Notes under the pieces: generated by a model | Seen by the model: the letters and a program-made list of their open reading frames with translations, nothing else | Database searches by the model: none | What the model was told of the DNA's origin: nothing | Made by a program: the position numbers and the translations under genes | Source: CAZDXB01 sp964509335 | GTDB taxonomy: Bacteria > Bacteroidota > Ignavibacteria > Kapaibacteriales > UBA2268 | Direction: 5' to 3' | Assembly (NCBI GenBank): GCA_964509335.1 | Contig: CAZDXB010000006.1 | Coordinates: 78,680-142,679 of the forward strand | DNA length: 64,000 nt | Shown: piece by piece, positions 1 through 7,978 of the stretch | Layout of the letters: each line of letters begins with the position of its first letter | Position numbering within the stretch: position 1 is the first letter of the stretch

Positions 1-1128
1 GGAGATATAGATTTAAATTGGAATCTAATATCCCGTTTGATTGAATTGAGTTATAGATGCACATTATGTCGCAGATGCGCGCAGAGTTGTCCGATTGGGG
101 TGGACAACGGATTGATTACTCGCGAAATTCGGAAGCTGTTCAGCGAAGAGCTTGGCTGGGCGCCTAAGGAGCTACACGAGAAAGGCACAGTGCAGCAAAT
201 GGAAGTTGGCTCGAGTACCGGAATGAACGCGCTAGTCGTGAAGGATAATATGGAGTTTATCGACGAGGACGTGTCGGAGAAGTTGGGAATGAAAGTCGAG
301 TCGAAATGGGACGTCGAGGGAGCCGACGTTTTGATAATTCACAACGCCGGCGAGATTCTTGCTTGGCCCGACAACCCCGCCGCTTTTGCAATTCTAATGG
401 AAGCCGCCGGTATAAGTTGGACGATGTCGAGCGAAGGAATTGGATACGACGGCGTCAATTACGGATTGTTCTACGACGACGTGCAGTTAGCCAGAGTTTT
501 ACAGCGTCATTTGGAAGCGGCTAAGAAGCTGGGCGTCAAGAAGATTATAATGGGCGAATGCGGACACGAAAGCAAGGCTATGGCGGCAATTGGCGATAGA
601 ATAGCCCCCGATATTCAAAAGGAAAACGCTATGACTTTCGTAGAAGATTTAGTTTTTAGCGGAAGAATAAAGTTTGAGCCGGAAAAAAATGATTTTCCCG
701 TTACTTTACACGACCCTTGCAACTTAGTTCGAAGTATGGGCGTAGTCGAGCCGCAAAGAAAAGTATTAAGATATTTAGCGCCGAAGTTTAGGGAAATGAC
801 TCCGCACGGCGTTAGAAATTATTGTTGCGGCGGCGGCAGCGGTTTCGCTATTATGTCTCCTAATAATTTTGAGGATTGGCGTAATCATATAAGCAGTCGA
901 AAGAAATTCAAGCAAATTTTAGACGCGTTCGCCGACGAAGACCCTAGTTCCGATACGCCAAAGTACGTTTGCGCGCCTTGCTCCAATTGCAAAGGCGCTA
1001 TTAGAGATATTTTCGATTTTTACGGCGCGAAAGAGAAGTCGGGATTATATTACGGCGGTTTGGTAGAGTTGGTTGTTAACGCGATGGCGGATTTGAAAGA
1101 GCCGTTTTTGGATTTTGAAATGATGTAG
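1..1128 (+). CDS. CCG-domain iron-sulfur protein (HmcF/DsrK/TmcB-like), 5'-truncated by the window edge
   Basis: The frame is open from base 1. The TTG at 37 is not a convincing start, because the preceding codons align with the equivalent part of the paralogue at 5017-6393, so the true N-terminus lies outside the window. Near the visible start is a 4Fe-4S motif, CTLCRRCAQSCP. Further on come GECGH and one CCG set (HDPC, then YCCGGGSG, then CAPCSNC), which in heterodisulfide-reductase-type proteins holds a second cluster. Family knowledge: such proteins are the cytoplasmic electron-handling subunit of membrane complexes such as Hmc, Dsr and Tmc; the exact substrate is unknown. The paralogue carries extra N-terminal cysteines that are probably also present here upstream of the edge. 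A hairpin terminator follows, so this looks like the last gene of an operon that begins outside the window. Confidence 0.85.
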   Translation, partial: GDIDLNWNLISRLIELSYRCTLCRRCAQSCPIGVDNGLITREIRKLFSEELGWAPKELHEKGTVQQMEVGSSTGMNALVVKDNMEFIDEDVSEKLGMKVESKWDVEGADVLIIHNAGEILAWPDNPAAFAILMEAAGISWTMSSEGIGYDGVNYGLFYDDVQLARVLQRHLEAAKKLGVKKIIMGECGHESKAMAAIGDRIAPDIQKENAMTFVEDLVFSGRIKFEPEKNDFPVTLHDPCNLVRSMGVVEPQRKVLRYLAPKFREMTPHGVRNYCCGGGSGFAIMSPNNFEDWRNHISSRKKFKQILDAFADEDPSSDTPKYVCAPCSNCKGAIRDIFDFYGAKEKSGLYYGGLVELVVNAMADLKEPFLDFEMM

Positions 1129-1166
1129 ATTTATCGAATATTTGGATCGTTTTGCTCATTAGTTTT

Positions 1167-1194
1167 AAGGCGGACTTGATAGTTCGCCTTTTTT
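1167..1194 (+). terminator. Rho-independent terminator
   Basis: A 9-base-pair stem (AAGGCGGAC / GTTCGCCTT, one G-T pair) is followed by a run of T. It lies about 40 bases after the stop of the CCG-domain gene. Confidence 0.75.
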
Positions 1195-1199
1195 ATAAA

Positions 1200-1766
1200 A
1201 ACAAGAGGCTTGCTCAATGACGCCTAGTCGTCATTCCCAGCTTGACTGGGAAGCTGGAGAAAACGATTGTTTATAGAAGCTTATCACAAGAAATTGCAAT
1301 GACGATGATACAATTGAGTTTTGAGAGTCTTATATCAGCGGTTAGCGGAAACAGACCGCTCGTCTCGTTCCGCCCGCTCCCACAACAACGTCCACCTCAC
1401 CCTATCCCTCTCCGCAAGCGGAGAGGGGACTAAACAGTTATTAATCTAAGGAGTTACATCAGCTTTTTTAGTTCTCTCCCCGATTTCGGGGAGAGTTAGA
1501 GAGGGGTAAATATCAATATTATAGCAAGACTTTGTGCCAGCGAGGTGCGTCGCATTTTATATCACGCCGCGGGTATCGGGAACAAATAGAAAACACGGTT
1601 TTTGGAAACAGACCGCTTCAGAGGTCTGCAATTGCGAGCGAACGTCGTTTCAGCTTTTGCAAACAGCTAAAGCTGTTTGTTTACATCTACTTCTATCTAC
1701 CAGATGTGCCACACCTGCGAGGTGTGGCACATCTTATATAAAGTCCCGATGTAAAGTTTGGGAGCG
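1200..1766. repeat. Palindrome-rich non-coding intergenic region
   Basis: This stretch between two convergent genes holds no credible gene: the open frames are short and lack protein-like composition. It contains several short palindromes: CCCAGCTTGACTGGG-like at about 1236, CTCTCCGCAAGCGGAGAG at about 1410, CTCTCCCCGATTTCGGGGAGAG at about 1473, an AAACAGCT/AGCTGTTT pair at about 1659-1680, and a perfect 33-base palindrome at 1702-1734. Such clustered short inverted repeats look like REP/BIME-type intergenic DNA or nested remnants. Confidence 0.55.
1702..1734. repeat. 33-base perfect palindrome (dispersed family)
   Basis: The arms are 15 bases each (AGATGTGCCACACCT and its complement) around a GCG loop. 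A diverged copy of the same length and ends lies at 59926-59958. It could act as a bidirectional terminator between the convergent genes. Confidence 0.6.
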
Positions 1767-2147
1767 TTACATCTTCAGAATTTCTTTAACTTTATCGAGA
1801 AACTCGTCTCTGTCAATTGGTTTCTCAAAATATCCGGTAGGGGGATGTACTTGTTTTCTGCTCGATATAAAATCTTTGAATTCCGAATCGACGCCCGTAA
1901 CGATGATAATCGGGATGTTTTTGGTTTTTTCGTCGTCTTGGAGTTTCCTGAAAGCTTTGACGCCGGATTCTTCCGGCATAGTAATATCGAGCGTTATTAA
2001 ATCGGGTTGTTCGGCTTTAGCTTTTTCAAGACATTCTATTCCGTCTTTAGCCTCTAATGCTTCAAATCCGTTTTCTTCCAAAAAGGTGGACAAATACATC
2101 ACTACGTCCGGTTCGTCGTCCACTATCAATATTTTTTTTGTCGCCAT
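1767..2147 (-). CDS. Single-domain response regulator (CheY-like receiver)
   Basis: The 126-residue protein is a lone receiver domain. It has the acidic pair D10-D11, the phospho-acceptor D54 in LDITMP, the switch Thr in IVTG, and the invariant Lys in FEKPI. There is no output domain, so it probably acts by protein contact or as part of a phosphorelay. An AGGAG ribosome binding site overlaps the stop of the preceding regulator gene, so the two are translationally coupled and belong to one minus-strand operon with the kinase at 2689-4497. The kinase is the obvious phosphodonor (inference). Confidence 0.85.
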   Translation of the reverse strand: MATKKILIVDDEPDVVMYLSTFLEENGFEALEAKDGIECLEKAKAEQPDLITLDITMPEESGVKAFRKLQDDEKTKNIPIIIVTGVDSEFKDFISSRKQVHPPTGYFEKPIDRDEFLDKVKEILKM

Positions 2148-2158
2148 AGTTCAATCTC

Positions 2159-2686
2159 CTATTTATTTTTTTTGTTTAAAATATCGAGAGCTTTTTTAAG
2201 CGCGTCCGAATCGGCGTCTTTTAACGATTCGGATAGTCTGCTTTTCAAAGACTCTTTGTCTTCTTTCGGTTCTTTTTTTATATCTTCGGGCGGATCAATT
2301 TCTAATAAATAACAAATTTTTTCGATGTAATTTTTAGGTTTGACGGGTTTTTCTAAATATACGCCCGGTCCCTGCATCATCATATTTTCGAAATCGACTT
2401 TGCCTTTGTCGTCGCGGGCGTGTCCGGTTACTATTAAAACGGGAATTTTCGCCCATTCTTTGTTTTTCTGCAACTCTCTGAAACACTTGGCTCCCGAGTG
2501 TTTTGGCATAACAAGGTCGAGAGAGATTAGGTCGGGCAAATCTTTTTTCACGGATTCGAGCGCTTCCAATCCGTCTGTTGCCGTTTCAACTTGGAATTCG
2601 TAATCTTCCAGCGCCGATTGAAGATAATCTCTTACGTCGTCGTCGTCGTCGACGACTAAAATTTTGAATTTGCTATAATCGCTCAT
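2159..2686 (-). CDS. Response regulator receiver with short charged C-terminal tail
   Basis: The receiver domain covers about residues 7-125, with D13-D17 as acidic pocket and D57 (SLDLVMP) as phosphorylation site; T (VTG) and K (LEKPVKP) complete the active site. A lysine/glutamate-rich tail of about 45 residues follows, with no recognisable DNA-binding domain. I start at ATG 2686, which has AAGGAG seven bases upstream. A TTG two codons earlier is in frame but less likely. The start lies two bases past the stop of the sensor kinase gene, so the genes are co-translated. Confidence 0.85.
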   Translation of the reverse strand: MSDYSKFKILVVDDDDDVRDYLQSALEDYEFQVETATDGLEALESVKKDLPDLISLDLVMPKHSGAKCFRELQKNKEWAKIPVLIVTGHARDDKGKVDFENMMMQGPGVYLEKPVKPKNYIEKICYLLEIDPPEDIKKEPKEDKESLKSRLSESLKDADSDALKKALDILNKKNK

Positions 2687-2688
2687 AG

Positions 2689-4497
2689 TCAATCTCCTTG
2701 TTTATTATCAGAATCGTTTGATATCAAATCCAAAGTTTTTCGGTAAAATGTCATTGTGAACGTCGAGCCTTTTCCTACATCCGAGTCAACGTTTATATTG
2801 CCTCCGTGTTCCTTGACGATTCTATTAGTCGTCAGCAATCCTAGTCCCGTTCCTTGCGAGCCTTTAGTAGTAAAGAAAGTAGTGAAGACTTTTTTCATCA
2901 CTTCAGCGTCCATTCCGCAACCGTTGTCGATAACTTTAAAAATTACCTTTCCGTTCTCTTCGAGAGTTTTAACTATAACTTTTCCTTTTTTATCGTCGCT
3001 TACTGAAGCGGCGTCGATGGCGTTCGAAATTAAGTTTGTCAGGCAGGCTTCTATTCCTTCGGGGTCGAGCTTAACGGGCTGTATATCTTCTTGTAAATCG
3101 CTCTTTAACGCGACGTTTTGCTTTTTAGCGGCGTTTTTATATAGCTCGACGATGTCATTAACGATTGTATTCGGATTGATTTTTTGTAGCGTCGGCGTTT
3201 TTCCTTTTGCAAAACTTAAAAAGCCGCGCACGAGTTGAGTAGTTTTATCGAAATTCTTTTGTAGCATATCCCAACCTTTGACGATTTTTTCCGGGTCGCT
3301 TTTTCTTAATCCCGAATCGACTATATACATTCCGCCTTCCAAGCCCATTAGTAGATTTTTTATCGTATGGGCGAGACCGGCGACGGTCTGTCCTACGGCG
3401 CCGAGCCTTTCGGCTTCGAGTTTCTTCTTCTCCAATTCGATAATCGGGCGTAAATCTTGGAAAAAGGCTACTCTGCCTATGTTTTTGCTTTTGCTTTTCA
3501 GTTCGATAGCGTTAAATCTTACCGGAACTTCTTTGTCGTCGTAGGTTTTAACTCTCGTTTCGTTTAGTTTAACTATGTCGCCGTTATCGGGTTCGTCGAG
3601 AAATTCTTTCGGAAACATTTTCTTCACTTGATTCGTCGTAGGTTTCTTGAAAGAAGTCCAATTCAATATCTCTTTAGCGGAATCATTGAATATCTCGACT
3701 TTATTGTTTTCGTTTAAAGCTAATATGCCGTCTTTGGCGTTTTCGACTAGAGCGGCGTAAAAATCGCGGGTTCTCCTAATTTGGCTTTCTAATCTATTGA
3801 TATTTGTAATATCCGTCGCCGTTTCGATAACGAGTTGAACTCCGTCTTCGGTAACGGAAAGCGGCGTCGTTTGAACTATATAATGCGCGCTTTGTCCGGA
3901 AAAAGTCTTGCCGACTTCAACTGAGGTATATTCTTTGCCGTCTTTGAATGTTTTTCGCGCGGGGCATTTCTTGCATCTTCTGCCGCGTTTTTTGTAGGCT
4001 TCGTAACATTTTTTGCCCTTCGCTTCGCCAAAAGTATCTCTAAATTTCTTATTTGCTCTTACTATTTTGTAATTTTTATCGATTATAGTTACGTAGCTAG
4101 GGACTTTTTCAAATAACAAATTGTATTGTCTTTGGTATTTGGCGGTTTCTGTAACGTCGGTCGCCATTTCCACGACGTATCTGATTTTACCTTCTCGGTC
4201 TTTCATTGGGGCGAAGTGAACGATATAATGGCAAGTCCTACCATTATTATCTATTCCCGATTCGTTCGAAACGACGGTTTCGCCCGATTCGAATACTTTT
4301 TCTAGCTGGCAATATGAGCATCTGCTTTCGGACTTTTTACAGCTTTGGTAGCACTTCTTGCCCTGCCATTCGCCGAAGTATTCTTCGAATTGCTTGTTGG
4401 CTTCGACGATATTATAGTCCCTATCTATAACGGCTATGCTATACGGCGCTATATCGAACAGGTTTTCTCTTAAGTATTCCGCTATTAGTTCTTTCAT
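2689..4497 (-). CDS. Cytoplasmic PAS-PAS-PAS sensor histidine kinase with cysteine-rich PAS domains
   Basis: The 602-residue protein has no membrane segment. Two N-terminal PAS domains (about 10-115 and 120-230) each carry a cysteine insert: CYQSC...CSYC in the first, CYEAY...CKKC in the second. A third PAS (about 245-350) lacks it. The phospho-accepting His is in GLAHTIKNL, and the ATPase domain shows NLISNAIDAA, DNGCGMD and GTGLGL. The cysteine-bearing PAS type is common in anaerobes; a redox, haem or metal sensing role is inference. It is followed directly by two receiver-only regulators and faces away from the redox operon at 5017, so it may regulate or monitor that complex. Confidence 0.88.
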   Translation of the reverse strand: MKELIAEYLRENLFDIAPYSIAVIDRDYNIVEANKQFEEYFGEWQGKKCYQSCKKSESRCSYCQLEKVFESGETVVSNESGIDNNGRTCHYIVHFAPMKDREGKIRYVVEMATDVTETAKYQRQYNLLFEKVPSYVTIIDKNYKIVRANKKFRDTFGEAKGKKCYEAYKKRGRRCKKCPARKTFKDGKEYTSVEVGKTFSGQSAHYIVQTTPLSVTEDGVQLVIETATDITNINRLESQIRRTRDFYAALVENAKDGILALNENNKVEIFNDSAKEILNWTSFKKPTTNQVKKMFPKEFLDEPDNGDIVKLNETRVKTYDDKEVPVRFNAIELKSKSKNIGRVAFFQDLRPIIELEKKKLEAERLGAVGQTVAGLAHTIKNLLMGLEGGMYIVDSGLRKSDPEKIVKGWDMLQKNFDKTTQLVRGFLSFAKGKTPTLQKINPNTIVNDIVELYKNAAKKQNVALKSDLQEDIQPVKLDPEGIEACLTNLISNAIDAASVSDDKKGKVIVKTLEENGKVIFKVIDNGCGMDAEVMKKVFTTFFTTKGSQGTGLGLLTTNRIVKEHGGNINVDSDVGKGSTFTMTFYRKTLDLISNDSDNKQGD

Positions 4498-5016
4498 ATA
4501 TTCAGATTTTTTTTCTTATTTAAATTACAATTTAATAAATATAAGATATACTAATATTATTCATTTCAACCTTAAAAAGCAAAAGCAAAAATGAGATTTA
4601 TAATATTAAAGCAAATTTGTGCAAAACAAAAATTAAATATTATTAATAAATTAAACCGTAATAATATTAATATCAAATAGATAAGAAATTTTGAAAGATA
4701 AATAACGATTAAAGATTATTCATAATAATTACAAGTGAATAAATATTAATGAATTAAGCGAGCCACAATAAAAATACAGAATTCATATTTTTGTTAAGAA
4801 AATATCGTTTTTACTTTTTTCTCTGTAAATTTTATCCAAAATTTCGCTTCGAGATTATTGGTAATATTGATTTTTTAAGTTTTTAGAGGCTTATATGGGT
4901 TTGGGTATGAAAGAAATGAGACTATAAGACATTAAAAAAGCTATAGATACGTTCTTTACAGAAATATTGTGAGAACTTTATAACTAATTTTTTGGTAATT
5001 ACGCAGAGGTAAAACG
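4498..5016. promoter_or_regulatory. AT-rich divergent intergenic region
   Basis: These 519 bases separate the starts of the sensor kinase (minus) and the redox operon (plus), so both promoters must lie here. The sequence is very AT-rich with many TAATAT/ATTAAT runs. I see no open frame, no RNA gene and no promoter motif I would commit to. An AGAGGT ribosome binding site lies just before ATG 5017. Confidence 0.4.
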
Positions 5017-6393
5017 ATGTATAAAGAAAAAATAGAGTCGAAAGACGAAGAGAAGAAAATTCCCGAAATGAAATATAAAATAGAGAGAAAAGAAATGGGC
5101 GATAGAGTCTCCGAGTTTTTGGAGATATTCGCGGCTATCCTGAAGCATTCTAACTATCGTCCCGTTCTAGAACAATATATAAAAGTGTCGGCGAAGTGTT
5201 CCAGATGCGCCGTTAGCTGCCACGTTTACGATTACACAAAAGACCCGAGAGATATACCCTGTTTTCGTTCCGAACTGTTGCTGAGCGTTTACAGGCGTTA
5301 TTTCTCTTACGAGGGGAATTTGTATTCGAGGATATTCGGCGGTTTCGAGCTAACCGAGGAGCATATCGACCAGATGATGTATTCGTTCTGGAATTGCACC
5401 GCTTGCAGGAAATGCGTTCTCGAATGCCCGATGGGAATCGACCACGGAATGCTTACCCATCTTGGCAGGTATATTTTAGCCGAAATGAACTTAGCTCCGA
5501 GAGCGCTGGTCATCTCTACCCGCGAGCAACTTCAAGGCAAAACGGAAAACACGTCGGCTATTCCGTTCGTCGCTTTAGAGGATACGCTAGAGTTCTTGGA
5601 AGAGGAGTTGGGAGAAACCTTCGACGAAAAAATCAAGTTTCCGATTGATAAAGAGGACGCCGAATATATATTTTTCGCGCCGGTTTCCGATTATCTTATG
5701 GAAGCCGAAACTCTGATGGGAATCGCGGCGGTAATGCACGCGGCGGGCGTTAGCTGGACAATCGGCTCGAAATACTTCGACGCGATTAATTACGGATTGT
5801 TCTATAGCGACTTAGTTTTAGGACGAGTTCTGAGAAAAATCGAGGACGAAACGCGCAGATTAAACGCCAAGAAAGTGTTGATAGGAGAGTGCGGACACGC
5901 CACTCGCAGCGCTTCTTTCTTAAAAACTTATTGGCGGGGCGACGACGAGCCGGAAGTAGTAAATATATTGCAATTGACGAATAAATTATTGGAAGAAGGG
6001 AAAATAGAATTAGACCCGGACAAAGTGAAGGACGTCGTTACATATCACGACCCTTGCAATATTGCGAGGCAGGATTGGATAGTCGAGGAGCCGAGAAATA
6101 TAATCAAGGCTTTTTGCAAGAATTACAACGAGATGACGCCGAACAAAACCGAGAACTACTGTTGCGGCGGCGGCGGCGGAACGGTATCTATCGACGAAAT
6201 AAGAAAATACAGGACTACCGTTGCCGGAAAGAAGAAAGCGCAACAGACACTTGATACGGGAGCGAAATATCTTATAGCTCCTTGCGCAAATTGCAAGAAG
6301 CAATTGAGAGAGACTATGGAAGATAACAAAGTGGACGCCGAGGTTGTCGGGTTGCACGATTTGATTCTTCAAGCTATAAAAATCAAGAAATAA
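5017..6393 (+). CDS. CCG-domain iron-sulfur protein, HmcF/DsrK-like
   Basis: 458 residues, close to the length of HmcF. There is an N-terminal cysteine group (C61, C64, C68, C82), then a 4Fe-4S motif at C127, C130, C133 and C137 (CTACRKCVLECP). The C-terminal half has GECGH and one CCG set (HDPC, YCCGGGGG, CANC). It has no signal peptide or membrane segment, so it is a cytoplasmic subunit. It is paralogous to the truncated gene at 1-1128. Next gene is a haem-b-type membrane protein, the HmcE/DsrM position, which supports assignment to an Hmc/Dsr-like transmembrane complex passing electrons between the quinone pool or periplasmic cytochromes and a cytoplasmic acceptor. The acceptor is unknown. 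Confidence 0.88.
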   Translation: MYKEKIESKDEEKKIPEMKYKIERKEMGDRVSEFLEIFAAILKHSNYRPVLEQYIKVSAKCSRCAVSCHVYDYTKDPRDIPCFRSELLLSVYRRYFSYEGNLYSRIFGGFELTEEHIDQMMYSFWNCTACRKCVLECPMGIDHGMLTHLGRYILAEMNLAPRALVISTREQLQGKTENTSAIPFVALEDTLEFLEEELGETFDEKIKFPIDKEDAEYIFFAPVSDYLMEAETLMGIAAVMHAAGVSWTIGSKYFDAINYGLFYSDLVLGRVLRKIEDETRRLNAKKVLIGECGHATRSASFLKTYWRGDDEPEVVNILQLTNKLLEEGKIELDPDKVKDVVTYHDPCNIARQDWIVEEPRNIIKAFCKNYNEMTPNKTENYCCGGGGGTVSIDEIRKYRTTVAGKKKAQQTLDTGAKYLIAPCANCKKQLRETMEDNKVDAEVVGLHDLILQAIKIKK

Positions 6394-6418
6394 TTGTTTA
6401 AGTAAATGAGCGTTTAAT

Positions 6419-7126
6419 ATGGAAGGATTGCTTGAATTCGCAAAAGGACCGTTATTTAGATTTTCTTTCGCAATATTGTTGCTCGGATTGGCTAGAGTGT
6501 TCATTCTATCTATAATAAACGGGCTGGAAACGAAAAAGAAGGCGAAAGATTTAAATATACCAAAGAAATACGTAAGAAAGCTTACGTGGGGATTTCTTAT
6601 TCCCGTTCGTTCGCTTAGAGTGAAGCCAATTTTCAGTTTAGTTTCTATTCTTTTTCATATCGGCTTGATAATAACGCCGATATTTTTATTCGACCACGCT
6701 TTGCTTTTCGAGAATTCGATTGGGATTAGCTGGCTGGGTTTCACGTTATCCAAAGAGGCGGCGGATATTTTAACTATTATTACTATAGCCGCCGGAGCCT
6801 TGCTATTTATTTTTAGATTGGCGAATAGAAACGCTAGGTTTATAAGCAGAGCGCAAGACTTCCTTTGGCCCCTCATTCTAATTGTTCCGTTTGCAACGGG
6901 GCTTGTTTGCGCTCAGTTTTCAGTAGAGCCGACAACTTATAACGCGTTTATGTTGATACATATTCTAAGCGGTTGTTTGATTTTTATCTTAATTCCATTT
7001 ACGAAAATCGCTCACTGCGTTTTAATGCCGATTAGTCAATGGGTAACGGCGAGAGCTTGGAAGTTCCCGCCCGAAGCCGGCGAAGACATAGCCGTTACGT
7101 TAGGGAAAGAAGGAGAAAAATTATGA
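6419..7126 (+). CDS. Haem-b membrane subunit, HmcE/DsrM/NarI-like
   Basis: 235 residues with about five hydrophobic segments (about 10-28, 70-95, 115-140, 150-170, 180-205). Histidines inside or at the edge of helices (FHIGLI, DHALL, LIHILSG, IAHCVL) are candidate haem-b ligands, as in NarI-type subunits. HmcE is about the same length. It sits between the CCG protein and the ferredoxin subunit, the usual order, and its stop overlaps the next start as ATGA at 7123-7126. Role: transfers electrons through the membrane between quinone and the CCG subunit (family knowledge). Confidence 0.82.
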   Translation: MEGLLEFAKGPLFRFSFAILLLGLARVFILSIINGLETKKKAKDLNIPKKYVRKLTWGFLIPVRSLRVKPIFSLVSILFHIGLIITPIFLFDHALLFENSIGISWLGFTLSKEAADILTIITIAAGALLFIFRLANRNARFISRAQDFLWPLILIVPFATGLVCAQFSVEPTTYNAFMLIHILSGCLIFILIPFTKIAHCVLMPISQWVTARAWKFPPEAGEDIAVTLGKEGEKL

Positions 7127-7977
7127 AAGCTATATTAACGGACGTTACTAAATGTATTGGTTGCGCCGAGTGCGTGAACGCTTGTAAGGTTATTAACAAC
7201 TTGCCGCCCGACAAACCTAGAGAGTGGCAAAAGAACGACGGTCTTTCCGCGAGGAATTGGACTTCCGTATTGCATAACGACGAGTATTTCGTCAGAAAGC
7301 AATGCAGGCATTGCTTAGAGCCGGCTTGCGAGTCGGTTTGTCCGGTTGGAGCCTTGCATACGACGGATATGGGAGCGGTGGTTTACGACAACGATAAATG
7401 TTTAGGCTGCCGGTATTGTATGATGGCTTGTCCTTACGGAATTCCGCGCTACGATTGGGATAAAGCGTCGCCTTACGTTCGCAAGTGTATTTTGTGTTAC
7501 GATAATATCCAAAAAGGTAAAATCGACCAACCCGCATGCACGTCGGCTTGTCCGACGGACGCGACTATCTACGGCGAGAGAGACGATTTGTTGAAAGAAG
7601 CTAAAAGAAGAATCAATCTTGAGCCGAACAAATATTTAAATCATATATATGGAGAAAAAGAAGTAGGCGGAACAAACGTTCTTTATATTACTTCTAAAGA
7701 TTGCCCGCTCGACTTCTTGTATTATTATCATAATAGAGTGGACAAGGGCAAAGATTTACTCGGCGAGCCTTCGCCTAACGAGCCTTTGCCTTCGACTACG
7801 AAGACCGCTATGGAATCGGTGCCTTACGCCTTTTTTGGGATGGGCGCCGCTATGACGGGAATTTACTGGATAATTAAGAGAAGGCAGAAGATGAAAGGCG
7901 AGGAAGAAACAGTAAGCGAAGAGCCGGAGCAAAACGAAGACCCGATTGACGACGAAGAAAAAAATGATAGGAGTTAA
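7123..7977 (+). CDS. Ferredoxin-type four-cluster subunit with C-terminal membrane anchor (HmcB/DsrO/HybA-like)
   Basis: The start is ATG 7123, with AGGAG at 7111-7115 and a 4-base ATGA overlap with the upstream gene; an earlier in-frame ATG (7039) lies inside that gene. The 284-residue product has four cysteine motifs: CIGCAECVNACK; CRHC..CESVCP; CLGCRYCMMACP; and CILC...CTSACP. After a linker there is a single hydrophobic segment near residue 235-255, then a highly acidic tail. Unlike DsrO or HybA, no twin-arginine signal is visible, so the clusters may sit on the cytoplasmic side. Electron-transfer partner of the NrfD subunit encoded next. Confidence 0.88.
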   Translation: MKAILTDVTKCIGCAECVNACKVINNLPPDKPREWQKNDGLSARNWTSVLHNDEYFVRKQCRHCLEPACESVCPVGALHTTDMGAVVYDNDKCLGCRYCMMACPYGIPRYDWDKASPYVRKCILCYDNIQKGKIDQPACTSACPTDATIYGERDDLLKEAKRRINLEPNKYLNHIYGEKEVGGTNVLYITSKDCPLDFLYYYHNRVDKGKDLLGEPSPNEPLPSTTKTAMESVPYAFFGMGAAMTGIYWIIKRRQKMKGEEETVSEEPEQNEDPIDDEEKNDRS

Positions 7978-7978
7978 A

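Noticed and set aside
1242..1741. Short open frames in the palindrome-rich region
   Set aside because: They run through inverted repeats, lack ribosome binding sites and have low-complexity translations; treated as non-coding.
6010..6504. 164-residue minus-strand frame over the CCG gene end
   Set aside because: Antisense shadow of a gene with conserved cysteine motifs; no start signal.
7039..7122. Longer N-terminus of the ferredoxin subunit
   Set aside because: The extension lies inside the upstream gene; ATG 7123 has AGGAG and an ATGA overlap.
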